Positions 26,191-39,591 of a stretch of DNA of 64,000 nt are shown piece after piece; position 1 is the stretch's first letter, and each line of letters starts with the position of its first letter. Below the pieces are notes generated by a model. That model was given only the letters and a program-made list of their open reading frames with translations, had not been told where the DNA came from and searched no databases. The DNA lies in the NCBI GenBank assembly GCA_904063045.1, contig CAJFCJ010000005.1, positions 2,784,165 to 2,848,164 on the forward strand. Reading direction: 5' to 3'. The position numbers and the translations under genes are program-made. Source of the stretch: Dimorphilus gyrociliatus. Taxonomy: Eukaryota > Annelida > Polychaeta > Dinophilidae.

Positions 26191-29100
26191 TTAATTAAGA
26201 AAATAGGCGATTTCTTCTAAAAAGCATGCAGGAGCTATTCCAGATTTTCCTTTGCATTGAGCTTTAAAATATCCCGTTTCGTCCTCTTCTCCTGTTGTTA
26301 AAACTAAATCTCCAGTTTTTAAAACCAATTCTGACCCATGCGAATTGATCGGATTGTAATCATAAATAGCGATTCTCTGTGGGAGGTTGAGTTACGTATT
26401 TTAATTTAATGAATGCAAGACCAAAAAAAAATAATAATAAAAATTTGTCAAAGAAACTGTTCAATGCAACTTACAGGAACTATTAGATCACTTTCTTCTA
26501 AAATTGAACCAATAGTTTGAAAATCGGTCATATCGGCGGTATGGAAGGCCTCGAAATTGGACTCGAGAACAACAAACAATTCCTCTGAACGTTTTCCCCT
26601 CTCGGTCACTGTTCTAATGGAATATGATCTTGGTTTTTCTTTGACCTCATTCTCAACCAGGGCTTTCTCTATTCGTATATTCGGTATGAATCGGGTTTTA
26701 CCAGATGGTAGAGTTATCTAATTAGGAAAAGGTAATTCTTCAATCTAAGTGTTAATAGGACAGAATGTTTTTTACATACTTCATAGCCGGCTAACAGCAT
26801 ACCATTCGATCTGCCAAACTTATCTACTTTTGTTCTTTTCCAGCTTAGAATAATAGAATTTTTGAAGATTTTTTCTATTTTAAAATTTTTCGGCGGATAT
26901 GGACGCTTTTCCAGAGATATCTCTTCGTAAGGTCCATCTTTATTCTTCTCTTTCATTTTAAAAGCTGGATGAGAAGTTGACAGAGATTGTACCCTATATA
27001 TGTCTAAACCATCCTTAAATGCTGGATGAGATAACACGTTATTCTTAACGACTCTCGGAGGTTTAGGAGGTCCAGGAGTGAAAGAGGATAGGTGAGATTT
27101 AGGTGCAAGACCAACTTTAGTGCCACTTTTCACCTTATAGAAATTGCTCGATGGAAATTTTTCGAGTACGTGAACTATATCTCCCTCTTTCAAGTTTAGA
27201 CAATTTGACTTGTTATTTATACTCGGATTGTAATCTTTCGTAGCGATGAATAAGGGACCAATATTTTCGTAGATTGTATTCAAATCCGACGATAAAGTTG
27301 AATCCTCTTCACTCATAGCGCAAGCGCTATCGTCTCCTTTGTCGGCCACTTGATTTTCTTCTTCATCCCTTGCAATTAGTGGATCTTCTTCGCTCTCTAA
27401 TTTCTTTAATTCTTTTTCAACAAAAACCAATACGGCTGGGTCGGCTCCAATTTTTTGTAGGTAAATATACAATTTTCGAAGGACGACGTTCTTTTAATAA
27501 CAAGTTTAAATAGGAATGAAGGAATTTATTAATGAATGAAAAGAATAGGAAAGAAACATTCTCTGCTACTAGTTAAGCTTATTTATTCTATAAATAAACG
27601 CGTACCTTTTCCCTGAGTAATCCGTATAATCTGTTATTACGAGAATGATCTTGTTCCGGCCGAGGTTCCGAATTCCAGGTAGTTGTACCTACGTTACGCT
27701 TGCTCATATCATTTCCTTGTAACCTCTCCAAAAGTTCATTTTTTTCTTGCCTCTTTAAACGAAGAGAGTATATTGTTTTTGGTTTATTTATTTCTTTTTA
27801 ATTATGTTTCCCAACTTACGCAATATTCAAGCATCTGGCCTAGCTCCTTCATTTCTTTATGATATTGACTATCTTCTACGGGCTTTTCATGTGACATATC
27901 TAGAGACTTTAGGTGAGCAGAGTTTCGTCGACTAACTAACTGTTAAAGATTAGAGAAAAAAAAGAAAAAAAATTGTTTTTCCATTCTCTAAACATTTAAG
28001 AAGAAATAAAAATAATTGAAAAATTCCTTTCTCTCTTTTGCTAATTAACGTTTACAAATAACAACAGTAACAAACAACTACGTAGTTGTGATAGGCCTAA
28101 ACCTGAAAGCGCGAAGTAACATGGTCATGCCTGAAGTTTTAAAGTGTCATCATGCACTGTTTAGAGTCTATACCTTATCCGTATTCAATAGAGACTTGCC
28201 TAAGGACGTAGTTATATTAAGAATTGACAACATAATAATTGAATATCAAAGATCTTTGTCTAAAATTTGTGCATTCAATAAACTTTTATTTATATAACAT
28301 ACCTCATCATATCTCCGAATTTGAGATATGAGATCATCAATATGCTCGTCTCTTCTTGATAAACCATCTTCTAAATGTCTATTTTCAATTTCCAACTAAA
28401 TAATAAAAAAGCGTTTTTATTTTTTTAATAAAAATAATAATATTTAATGTTTTACCTGTTTAACTGCCCTTTGTAAATCAATTATCTTGTCATTAAATTC
28501 TCTTGAACTATTATTAAATGGACTGGAGATTCTATTGTCGTATTCGTCGTAATCAACTTCCGACTGTCTATTGTCAAATTGGTCTGTATGATTATATTCT
28601 AAGGGATTCTCTTCGTCCACTTGCATGGCGACTGTTACGCTCATTTCTAAGTTTTTTTTTTAAATATTCTGATTAGCTTGGGGCAACTAGGAATTTATTA
28701 ACATTATTTAGTCCTATTAATATACCGTTGGGTGACATTTTTGACTCTTCTTCCCCATCTCCTGACGTCATAGCATTGATGAGATTCGAAACTAGTAGAT
28801 TTTGTTTCTTCCTTGATAATTTATGAAAAGACTTTCTAGATTTTCCTTCTCTTAACTTTCCCTTTTATTGAATATAAATAATTGAATTATACGATAGGAA
28901 TGGAATGGTTGAAAATGATTTAAATCTTACAATAATTATTTGTTGAAATTCCTCTTCGTCAATCTCTGAAAAACTTTCAGATCGATATTCTAATGTTTTC
29001 CTATTTGTATCAACGTCATCAAATGGTAAAGCTTCCACTAAAGCTTTCAAATTTTTAGATTTTTCGTTATTTACGCTAGCTGTAACTTGTCCACCGAATG

Positions 29101-29719
29101 ACGGCTTTACGCCTTGAATTTGTTCGAAGTTTCCCTCGTAAATAGCTGTTAATTCGGTCGCTAGATGGCGTGTTGTCATTGTGGTTATTCCAGAGGAGTG
29201 GGCGTTTCTCAATACAGTTGCAAATTCTTTTACGGCAGTTGAATAGTTTTGGGCAATTTGAAGAAGCTGCATCTTCAATTCTGATAATAAATAGCTATCA
29301 TTAGTAATGTAAAAAGCGAAATTAGATGATTTATTCCAACCATCGGATAGGCAAGAAGCTTTAAACTCGTCAGTTTGACTTTCAACATTATTCGCCGCCT
29401 TTTTCTCCTCTTCTCTTCTCTAACCAAAAAAAAAAAGTTAATTAATTAATTAATTAATCAATAAACTATAATTCTTATTTTTTTAAAACTTTTGGGCCTA
29501 TAATACCGTATAGACACAATCATAAAATTTAACGAAGAACTGATGCGTATAAACCGTGTTTCCTCCCATTGCCAATTGAATACTGAGTATAGTTTAAACG
29601 AATACAAATTAATTATGCGCATTTAAATGAATTTTGTTTACGGCATCGTTCACCATTAAAATACGATTTTTTGTGTAAACGGTGTTTGCTTCTTTAAACC
29701 ACTTATAAATACATATATA

Positions 29720-29756
<37 letters not shown>

Positions 29757-32700
29757 TCTGTATATACTGTATATATATATAATATACTTATGCATTAAAA
29801 TATGTAATAGTCGATTAAAAGAGCAGATGGTATGTTATTTTTTTTAAATAAACATATATGAACAATATATATACTGTATATATATATATAAAGATGAATA
29901 TTCATAATTTTAATCCATAAATGTATAACACAGCGGATAAAATCAATTCTATAATAACCATGTAGTGTGTAGTATATCGTTCAATTAATTAAACTATTAG
30001 TATTTTCTAGTAATTGATGAACATGTACAGTAGAAAGTATATAAAGATTAAAAAAAAAGAGTGAGAGAGAGAGAGAGTATAATAGATAGAGAGAAAGTAT
30101 TTAAAAAAAATGGGATATTAATTTATGATTTTTAAGAAATAAAGGTCGAAAAAATATAATGAAATACAACAGCTGCAACCTTTAAAACCAATAAAAAAAA
30201 CTGTTATAAAACTAATAAAAATAGTTTTTTATAGGTTATTTTACTTTTTAAATTTGAGCTTAAGCTGGATAAAAATTAGTTGTCTAAATAAACTTATTAT
30301 ATATACCTTATACATATCTGTATAGAAGTCACCCATCCTTTCTAAATTATCAAAGAATTGATTGTGTTGTGGTGGTAATAGCTGTTTAATGAAATTACAA
30401 TTATGATTATAATATATACTGCATATATATAGTATATATAAATACATTTTCGGCTCTTATATTTTCTAGTTGTCTCTTCATTAATCCTATTCTTCTTTCC
30501 ATCATTTCGTACATTTCTTCGTGACTTTCTAACAATTCTTCGTTGCTTTTTAATCTATCGTATTCAGGTTTCGGTAATTGAACAATATTCTTTCCAGGCT
30601 TCAAATACGAATGTAATCGTTCCGTTAATGTTTTAACTTCGACTTTTAAATCGTCATTTTCGTTAGTTAATTTATCAATTTTCAACTCTGAATTTATATT
30701 TTCCAACGTTGTTGTTGAAGGCCTAGATGAATTCTATTTAAAAGAATAAGATATAAGTAATAAATTAATATTTTTAACTACTTAACCTCCTTTTGTTTCA
30801 AGTCTCTTATAACTTGTCTTAATTTAGTATTCTCTAATATTAAATCCTTTTCTTTATCAATTAAACCTTTCGAATCAACTCTATCCAAATTTGTTTGAGA
30901 TTGCTTTAATTTATGATCTAAACGCGAATTTCGTACTTTTAAAATTTCTGATTCTTTAACTAATCCTTGAATTTTTGAATGGGCATTGCGTACTTCATCT
31001 GTTAGAAATTCATTATGTTTCTGTAACAATTCAACTTCCGATACGAGTTCGTCGTGTAAATCGTTAAAATATTTTTTTGTCGATCCATTATTAGCTTCTT
31101 GAAACGGTATTGGCGTCGATGTTTGTGGTAGTATAGGTGAAGTACTCTTCTCCGGATGCAAACTACCTCTTATTATTTCATTATCATCAGTTTTTCCATT
31201 ATTTAACTGATTATTTATATTTGCTTTTGACTCTGTCTTTGCCTGCTTTAAGTTATTGATTTCGTCTTTTGCATCGTTCAATTCTTTCTTCAATTCTTCC
31301 CTTTGCTCCATAAGATGATCGCATAGCGAACAGGATGTAGTAGTCTTACCTTCGAAATCATTCATTTTACGTTCGTAATTACGTAGCTTATCCCTGAGAA
31401 TATCTAAAAGTTCTTCGTCCCTCCCTTTTTTTGCAACTAATTCACTCTTCTCTCTTTCTAATTTCTCCACTTCGTTATTGAGGAATTCGACAAACTCGTG
31501 AAGATCGGTTGCTTGATTTGATGAATTGTCGAGAAATTCAGTTCTAAATAGATTTATTTAGATAATTGAAATATGAAGCTATACGTTTTTTTTTTGTTTT
31601 TTTTTTGTTTTTTTTTTTCTGTCTCTAAAAACTAAACTAAAAAACCACAAAACATATACACGTGTTAATATTGTATAATTCCAAAAACTGGTTAAGTATA
31701 TAACGTAAGACATCGAGTTCAAAAAAAAGAATAAAAAAGATATTTTGCAGTTTTTTTAAAAAAAAAAAAAAACAAAAAATTAAAGTTTACCTAAAAAAGA
31801 AAAGATAATTTCAATGCAAAAAATAAAAACAAAAGTAGTTTTTTTGCATTCAAAACGAAAGAAAATTGACAAACTATTCGCGAAAAATAAATTAAACTAA
31901 TAAAATAGAAGAAGGAAAATAATATACTAATTTTAAAAAGAAGAACAAGAGTTTCTTTCTAAAGTTTTCTATCTCAAAACATGCTTAGCTAACCTTTCTC
32001 TTTCCTTCAGTACTTTTTGGTAATCCTCTTCCAATTGAGCCAACTGCAACGTATATATATATTTTTACGGTAGAGAGATAAATATAATAAATATTAGAGA
32101 ATTGTTTGCAACACTTACGTGTTTATAGAAGGCGTCATCGTCAAATTTACCCTGTGGATCTGCTTTGTTCGTTTGTTTTAAAGCTAAAGTTGCTTCGTAA
32201 ATGATTTTTCTAAATGCGTCTAATTGTTTTCTTAAAGCTTCGCATTCATTTCTAACTAATCTACCATTTTCTGGTAATCTTCTTAATTTTCTCTCACTTT
32301 CTAGCATGGCATCGATACTTTTCTTTAATTGATGCCTTAACGTATCATTTTCGGCGTCTAAACGCCTTACTTTATCACTTAATCGCTCATTGTCATAAGT
32401 ACTGTTCAATGGATGATCCAAGTAGTTTGGTCGGTAAGAATCAGAAGAATAATTGGGATTGCCTTGTTCGCTCCTAGATGATTGATATCTCGACGGTCTT
32501 ATGATACTGTCTGTTACGTCGTCTCTAATAAGAGGACTGCGTCTGCTATCGTTCAATTTATCCGCGCTTTGGTCTTGAATTTTGTCAATAAACGAATTCT
32601 TCTCTTTCATATCTTGTCTATATTTATCCAATAGCTTATTATATTCTTCTTCCGCCCTATCTATTCTCTTTGCTTTATCTGCTTGATTAGCTTCTAAATC

Positions 32701-34310
32701 TTTAACGTTTCTTTCTAATAGAACTATAGTGTTTTTAGCATCTTTCTCCCTATCGCTTGATCGTTCAACAAGATTTTTATAATAGATTATCTCATCTTCA
32801 AATTCTTGCAGTTTCCTCCTCTTTTCATCCAAATCTTTTAGAGCAACTCGATATTTCGCTTCGTAATCTTTTCCCTTTTCGACAGATAATTGACTCTGTA
32901 ATTCATCGTTTGTCTTTGCTAATCTTTCTAAATTTCTTATCAATTCATTCATTTCATCACTCTTTCTATCGCAAATATGATTCATACTATTTAAATCTCC
33001 TTCCAATTCTTTAATCAATTCTTTTAATCTCCTTTTTTCATCGTCTTCGTTCTCTAATTGCCTAAAATATTTTTCAAGACTTGCCATCATATCGGCTCTT
33101 TCTTTCTCTAATAGTTCCACCTTAAATATTAGTTGATCGACGAAATGACTATCTTTGTTTGCCAGAACACCTAATTGTTTTTGCAATTCTCGATTTTCCT
33201 CCTGACACAAACGTATTTGGGATAATAAAGCTTGTTCTCTCCGCATAAAATCCTCCAAGCGCTGATGCATAGTTTGCGATTGTGTGGATTCTGCCCTAGA
33301 CGGTGGATCGTTATTTAATTCCTCTGGAATCGTATCTAGGGCAGAAGATTTACACATCTGTGGTATCTCACCAACCGATTCGTCACTACTCTCCATATCA
33401 GATTCCTTCGATCCAACTTCCTCCTCCATATTCAACGGATAACAAAGAGGCTCCTGATCAACAGAATATTCGGTAAAATTGCTTAGATCTAAATGAAACG
33501 GTTCGCATAGCGCTAACGTGTCGTCAGAATCAGAATGTTGAACAGATGTACGGTCAGCATCAATAGAAGCGTTCGATATATTTTCGTCGAGCATGCGTTC
33601 TATTTGGCGCAAATTTTCAATTGTTTTCGTTAAAACTAGTTGATTTGTTCTCAAATTTTCGACGTATCTCTGTGTTTTTTGTGATTGTTTTTTTGTTTTA
33701 AATGATAAAAACATTAAAATATAAATATAAAGTTTTTTTTTCTAGCTTAAACAAAAAAGAGAGCAAAAGTAAAATAATTTTTTAATTAAATAGGCCTACT
33801 TCAACATCGTTCCAATAGCTCCTGCCGTAGTACGAAACTGTGGCGACATCTGTTAAGTGATTATGTTCTTCGGTACTTCGTTCCTGAAATTTTGATAACT
33901 TCTTACTATTATTAATTATTGATTATAGAAGGGATTTCGATTAACTAGCTATGTAAATGTTAATATAGTTTTTCACTTGTTACCGTAAAATAGTCTTCGG
34001 TTATATTAAATACATCAAAAACTTGATAATCATCGTTTATAGTATTGGAAAGTTGCTTATCCTTTAGCGATAATTCGTCTAATTTCCTCTCAAGACATTC
34101 AATAATTTTTCTTTGAGCTAATTGTCGTTCTTTTAAGAACACATTCGAACGAGCCAATCTGAGTCGTTCATTCGATAGATGAATGTAGTTGCCTTGACGA
34201 CTGTTTTTTTTAAGATTTATTATTATTCTAGATATAGACTATCTTAATCAGAAAATCTGAAGATATCCTATAGTAAGTTTTAATATAAATACTTACGCAA
34301 AGTTTGCCAT
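26191..34310 (-). CDS. large coiled-coil protein with SH3-FN3-SH3 tail, RIM-binding-protein-like
   Basis: Exons in transcript order: 34310-34297, 34200-33984, 33883-33800, 33669-32119, 32043-31994, 31543-30787, 30733-30446, 30381-30307, 29419-28931, 28861-28726, 28646-28456, 28395-28303, 27939-27820, 27752-27606, 27490-26780, 26717-26475 and 26376-26191. All phases agree, giving about 1783 residues. Residues 1-1400 are mostly coiled coil with acidic, Ser-rich breaks. The C-terminal 380 residues hold an SH3 domain (about 1487-1545, FIATKDYNP with KVGLAPKSHL), an FN3-like domain (about 1600-1690) and a final SH3 (IAIYDYNP, SGIAPACFLEEI). SH3/FN3 order with N-terminal coiled coil recalls RIM-binding proteins, which link Ca channels to active zones, and RIMBP3 of spermatids. 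Only one FN3 is clear. The 887-nt intron before 29419 is the weakest join; two genes remain possible. Confidence 0.68.
29715..29895. repeat. TA microsatellites in an intron of the RIMBP-like gene
   Basis: Two TA tracts with TATACTGTATA cores at 29763-29773 and 29870-29880. They lie in the 887-nt intron, the longest in the gene. Confidence 0.75.
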
Positions 34311-35689
34311 ATCATTCAGATAGCGTTAATTGAGATTAGGATGCTAATGATAGAATATAAACAATCCATTCTTAAAATAGGTATTAAAAAAGGGTTAACC
34401 GAATGAAATTGCGGTACGAACTGAGGTAATCATCAAAAAAAAAAACAAAAATAAGGAAACATCAATAACTTAAATTGATTTTCATCAATAATAAAACGGA
34501 AAAAGTTCGATTTTATAGTAGTTTTCAATCGAAAATTAAAGGAAGTTGTAACGGTACGTAGGTATAGACTCATAATTAAAATTGACAGAGTATAATTCAT
34601 TGTTTTTATTTCTATTTGACACTCAAAACAAATATAATTATGTTAATATTGTGCAATGATATATTGTTAGTAATTAGCTTGTCCTTTTTCCTTCTCTACC
34701 TCCGAGGTCGTAACTACTACTACCGCCACCACCACCAACACCGCCGCCGCCGTCGTCGTCGCTTTAACAGCAGTGGCAGCTGCTACTATTGCCACTGCTG
34801 TTATCACAAATCTCCGTTATTATGCTGTTATCCATCTTTCTTTAGCTATCTAAAGAATAATTGAATTAGTAGGCATCTTTTTAAAACCGAAGTTTTTGAC
34901 AATTATTTTTTTATGTTTGTTTGTTTGTAAAAAAGAAAATAATAATAATAATAATAAAAAACCTATACAAAAACGTAACAAAATTAATCTACTCAATATC
35001 TAATTGGCTATTAAAGAGGCCTTCGCTTGACTCCATCTTGAGTATATCGAAGTTCGCTCATTTTATGAGTAGCGTTTACGACGGAAGGTACGCATATTTC
35101 GCTTTTTCTTAATTAGTACTATTCAATTAGCAGTTTATCAATTTACGTGTAATGAAATTGTTATTGTTTATTAAGTTTTATTCTTTCGATTAAGTTTATA
35201 TACAACTTCCCACGTATCTTTTTCAACTTTTTCCCAGTTGTTTTCCCGTCAGCCATTTTCTAGTGGTAAGTAAAATCTTTGAAAATTTATAAAAAATATT
35301 TACAAATCGTTTTTCATTCTTATGTGCTCGTCTATACTGTAGTGATGTGAAAAACAATCTTTTATTTCAATAAGTGTTATTATTTTGTAAAAAAATTGTA
35401 AAGACAGATTATTTTTAGTTTATATATATCTATTTTTCATTGTATTAAATGCGGTAACCGGAAGCTAGGGAAACGTGTTGTTTTCGTATGCATGTAAAAA
35501 ATAATAAAGACCTAGTTTTGAGATAAAAATACAATTTTTTATTGTTTATCATTAAGAAAAAATAAGTTATTGCTATTTTATTAGTTTGTACGACAGATAT
35601 TTAAGAGCAGACGAAGAAACTCCTTCTCAAAATTGGGTATTTTATATTACGCAACCTTACCAAGCGAATGTTATTATTAAAACTTAACT
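34311..35689. promoter_or_regulatory. region between divergent RIMBP-like gene and MARF1
   Basis: About 1.4 kb between divergent start codons. It holds a CCG/CCA/TCG trinucleotide tract (34716-34762) followed directly by a 14-bp inverted repeat (34765-34803), the most GC-rich spot in the neighbourhood. The open frame at 34616-34864 is a by-product of the repeat. No further gene is seen. Confidence 0.4.
34716..34803. repeat. trinucleotide tract plus 14-bp inverted repeat
   Basis: Imperfect ACC/CCG/TCG triplets occupy 34716-34762. They are followed by arms TAACAGCAGTGGCA (34765-34778) and TGCCACTGCTGTTA (34790-34803) separated by 11 bases, which can form a perfect 14-bp stem. Confidence 0.75.
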
Positions 35690-38600
35690 ATGGCTGTATG
35701 TTTTCCAAAGTCGGATGAAACAGAAATGTATACATTATCACCTCAGAGGTGTGTTGGCGTATTTTGGGATATAGAAAATATTCTTGTCCCCAAAGAAAAA
35801 ACTGCTTTCGATATCGTTCAGGCTATCAGATCAAGATTCTATCCGGAAAATACGATAGAATGCGAATTTATATGTGTGTGTGATGTAAGTACTTATTATA
35901 TATTTTTATAACAATTAATATTTTACTCCATCTAAGTTAAATCAAAAGTCACAATTATTAATAATTATTTTTATTGCATAAGGTTACAAAACAAAGATCA
36001 GCAATTTTACAAAGCCTAGTCGACGCACAAGTTACAGTTGCCCATGTTCCAGCAACTTGTAAGAATGCTGCAGACATTAAATTAGCTCAAAGTATTAGAA
36101 GATTTATTACGACTTACCAATCACTTGCTACGATTATACTCTTATCTTCCGATATAAACTTTTTACCCGATATATCTGATGCAAGATATCGCCATAATTG
36201 TCACGTTATACTAATCCATAACACTAATGTATCGGGTGCCATGTTGGCCTCAGCTCATCATCATATCAATATTCGATCCCTTTTAGAGCAAACTGCTCCT
36301 CTTCTTCAAATTGAGGATCGTGAACGTCAAAATTCAAACAATTGCACAAAAGTGCTAGTGAACAATCTACCAGATGTTCAACCATCGTTTCGTGTAGCTT
36401 CGAGATTAAGGAAACTCAGTGAGAACTGTGGTGGAAAAGTACTAAATATTGCTGGACCTACGGCTATTATGAGATTTTCTTGCAACACTGATGCTCAAAG
36501 AGCAAAACAAAGAATGGACGGTCAAGATGTCTTTGGACAAAAGATTAAGTTAGATTTTCTGTACTCAGATAATCGTAGGCATAGAAAAACTAGAATTGAA
36601 AATTCTAGTACAGATAGTGAAGGAAATTCCTTACAAATTCGCTCAAAGCGACAGGTATAACAAAATATATTTCTTTATTGAAGGTTTCTCTATCAATCTC
36701 TCTATTTTAGGCTTTATCGGCTCCTTTAAAGCCAAGAAACACAGTTACTGCAAGATGTCCGCCTGAAAACAAAACGAGTGATCCTAAAACTTCCGAATCC
36801 AGAAAATATAGTTAGTATAACAGGCCGCTTTCTTATTTAAGATGCTCTTGTTAAATTTGATACAACTCCAAATAGGTTATAGCGAACATAGACGCAGTCA
36901 TGAATTGTCAAATGGACACAGTGTTGTACAAACAAAGAGATACATGGCATCATATCAAGAAAGTTTTTCAAACCAGACAGTAGATGGCGAGTTGGAGGAC
37001 AAGTATTCAAAAGCAGGAAAATTATTTGACGACAGATTGCGGTTAAAAGAGTATATTGTTCATACTTTAGAACAGAGCAATCAATTCACTTTAAGATTGC
37101 AAGTTCTTCAGAGAATTCTCCTTGAAGAGTTTAGCTGCAACTTTGATTTGCTGCAGTTATTTTACTTTAGTGATATTATTTATTTTTGGAAAGATAACAG
37201 TGAAGTCTATGTGACTTTAAATAAAGATAACGAAAAAAAACCAACAGTCGATTCTCGATCATGTGGGAAAGATGTAGATCCTAATTATGCACTACCGCAC
37301 GTTAACTTATCGCTAAGAATATTAACACCAAGAATACACACTTTGATTGCTGATCACGGTGGATCCCTACCTTTAGATATATTTCCAACAGAATACGAAA
37401 AACACTTTGAAAGTATGGCTTCTTTACTAGATGAAGATGGAGTGTCTTTTGAACATCTCATTTCTTGCGTGCCAGGAGTGAGAATTTCCAAAATCAATAA
37501 AAGAAAAGTAGTTGTGGCGAGGAAAGATGGTGGTGATGATGATAATGAAGGTAAAATAAAACAGATAAACGACGATAAGTTAATTCTATTGGGATCGGAG
37601 ATTACTTTAATGTTGAGTCAAAATCGTGGCTGCATGATATCTCTTGAATCTTTTTTAGATCACTATTTATGCCGCTATAACAAGCTCTGTAACCCTAAGG
37701 ATTACGGATGTTGTAATTTAGATGATCTACTCAATAAACTCAAACAAATTGTTCAGGTGTTAGGAAGTGGATTAAATCGTCTGCTAACTCTTTCTCACAA
37801 TGTTCAAGTCTGTAGATTTGTTAAAGTTCTTGTCGATCTAGTCAAGTCAGAAAATCGTACTCGTTTTGATATTCCCGATATTTTGGCTCTGTATAGAACT
37901 CGATATAACAAAGAATTTGATCCACGGAACTATGGCTTATGTTGTATAGAAGACTTACTCTCAAGCATACACGATCCACATATCAAAATTGAAAGAGAGA
38001 ATGGTAAAACTATCATATCTTACTACAATGAGAATACCGATATAAAGAACTTGCAACATAAATTGGTTCGCTATATAATGATACATCACGGCTGCGTCTC
38101 TTTAAGCGAATGTAGTAAAAGGTTCCCCGATTGCAAAAATCTGACGATAGCGGCTGAGAAATTTGATAAAACAATAATACAAATGTGTGTAACAAAGAAG
38201 AATGTCAAGATACTTGTTTTGGGAACAGAATTTATTCGAAATTGGTTCTGCGAAAGACTTTTCCTTTATCTGCAAGGAAAGAAAGTCCTAGAACTGAAGG
38301 ATTTCAAATTATGTACACTTGGCATTGATCAAAGAATCACATTTGAACATCTTGGTGTGACAAACTTAAACGAACTCTTTTCATTATTTCCTGAAATTTG
38401 CAAGATAGAAGAAAGTATTGCCAATGCTACAGTTAGAATGAATACAGCAGAGGAGAATTCTAAATATATTTCAAGACTTTTGCCATTAGTTATGGACAAA
38501 ACAGTTGATGGAGGTTTGGACCTAGATTTGATGCAAAAATATTATCAGAATCGTTATTCGTGTGGTTACTTAAGTCAAAGTGTTATTGAACATATACTCA

Positions 38601-38959
38601 AAGATATGATTGTTATCTACGATTACGAAGATCTAGAGCAGTCTCTTGTATATCTTACTCCACTGTATAGTTTTGCCAGAGATGCCAGACAAATTTTGGT
38701 AAAAACTCATTCTTGGATTACAACTGAGGATTTTAAAACGTATTATCAAGATAAATTCAAGCAAAAGTTGGAGACAAGAATTTATGGAAAGAAAGATATT
38801 GTATCATTATTCTATTCGATTTCGGAGGTCATCGAAATCATTGAACATCCTGAAAAGGCGGATGTGTTGGTAAAACTTAAGAGGGATTTTCGACCAATGA
38901 TGAGACTATCAACAAAAAATAGAAATCGTTTAGCTGCCGATTTTGGCCAATTGTTTTGA
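35690..38959 (+). CDS. MARF1: MARF1-like NYN/RRM/LOTUS RNase
   Basis: Homologue of meiosis regulator and mRNA stability factor 1 (limkain b1), an endoribonuclease of germ cells and mRNA decay bodies. Exons 35690-35884, 35983-36654, 36711-36810 and 36876-38959 give 1016 residues. The NYN domain opens with VGVFWDIEN and keeps the expected acidic residues: Asp27 (WDIEN), Asp96 (NAADIKL) and Asp122 (LLSSDINF). An RRM follows (TKVLVNNLPD, KLSENCGGKVLNIAGPTAIMRF), with LRKLSENCGGKVL nearly identical to the human segment. The long last exon has repeated LOTUS/OST-HTH units seen as GCMISLESFLDHYLCRYNK, FDIPDILALYRTRYNKEFDP, GGLDLDLMQKYYQNRYS and ITTEDFKTYYQDKFKQKL. The protein is shorter than the human one (about 1740), with fewer LOTUS units. 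Its stop is 39 bases from the convergent Ly6 gene. Confidence 0.93.
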
Positions 38960-38998
38960 TTATTTTCTCGTTAACAGAAACTTTTTGTTATGTATTTT

Positions 38999-39591
38999 TT
39001 ATCTTGTTAAGTTTTCATAAAGAAATAATAAGAATAAAAGATAATTAGATTGAATACGTAAACTAGGTGCAAAATTTCCAGTGTTACATAAATTCGTTGA
39101 ACAACAAGAGTTACACGTAACCTTTGTTAAACCGTAGCCATTAATACGACAACCCCAAGGACACTTTTCAACGCAACCACGGAAGAATTGATTTAAAACA
39201 CCATTTATTTCCACACGTTCAACCTGCATATGAAATGAAAACAGAATTGTGTTGTTTTCCACGAGTAAACATAATTATTCATACTTTACAGTATCTTTCT
39301 TTCACTGTACATTGCCTCTTTCCAATATGGGTCATATTTCGAAGACATAAGGTTTTCTGAGTGTTTAACAACGACCCGTGTTCCTTATATAATTCGTAAC
39401 ATTCATAACACCATAATCCTTTACCAGTGACGTTTGTACTATTAGAAGCTATTCGTAATTGAAGTAATCTTTAATGATGTAAAAAAATGTATAACTATTT
39501 AATCTTTATAATTACCGAACGAAGTTGATATTGTAAGAATGAAAATGGTTAGAAGCTGACTGTATCGGCTTATCAGTGTCAACGGCTCCAT
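38999..39591 (-). CDS. secreted/GPI-anchored Ly6/uPAR-type protein A
   Basis: Three exons, 39591-39516, 39448-39285 and 39223-38999, give 154 residues. A signal peptide (LLTIFILTISTSFA) precedes GLWCYECYELY, whose CYEC start is typical of three-finger Ly6/uPAR folds. Later blocks are CRNMTHIGKRQCTVKERYCK written as one disulfide region, RGCVEKCPWGCRINGYG and CNSCCSTNLCNTGN, the usual CCxxxxCN end. A hydrophobic C-terminus (LLFLLFLYENL) suits a GPI-anchor signal. The acceptor at 39448 (GAATAG/CTTCT) was chosen because the one before it breaks frame. It is a paralogue of the next gene, about 235 bases away. Families of this type include ion-channel and receptor modulators such as quiver, but no role can be assigned. 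Confidence 0.78.

Noticed and set aside
29424-30306. A separate gene start within the long intron of the RIMBP-like gene
   Set aside because: No ATG exon with a good donor that joins 29419 was found, and the phase on both sides agrees, so a single gene was preferred. This remains the weakest join.
33670-33714. ATG at 33714 as the start of a separate coiled-coil gene
   Set aside because: A clear AG acceptor at 33670-33671 and in-phase upstream exons make this intron sequence that happens to be open; kept as part of the RIMBP-like gene.
34616-34864. Plus-strand open frame with His/Arg-rich run
   Set aside because: The run comes from the CCA/CCG/TCG triplet tract. No domain or splice support is present.
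39449-39468. Acceptor at 39469 for exon 2 of Ly6 gene A
   Set aside because: Using it breaks phase with the signal-peptide exon or meets a stop. The next AG (exon from 39448) restores frame.
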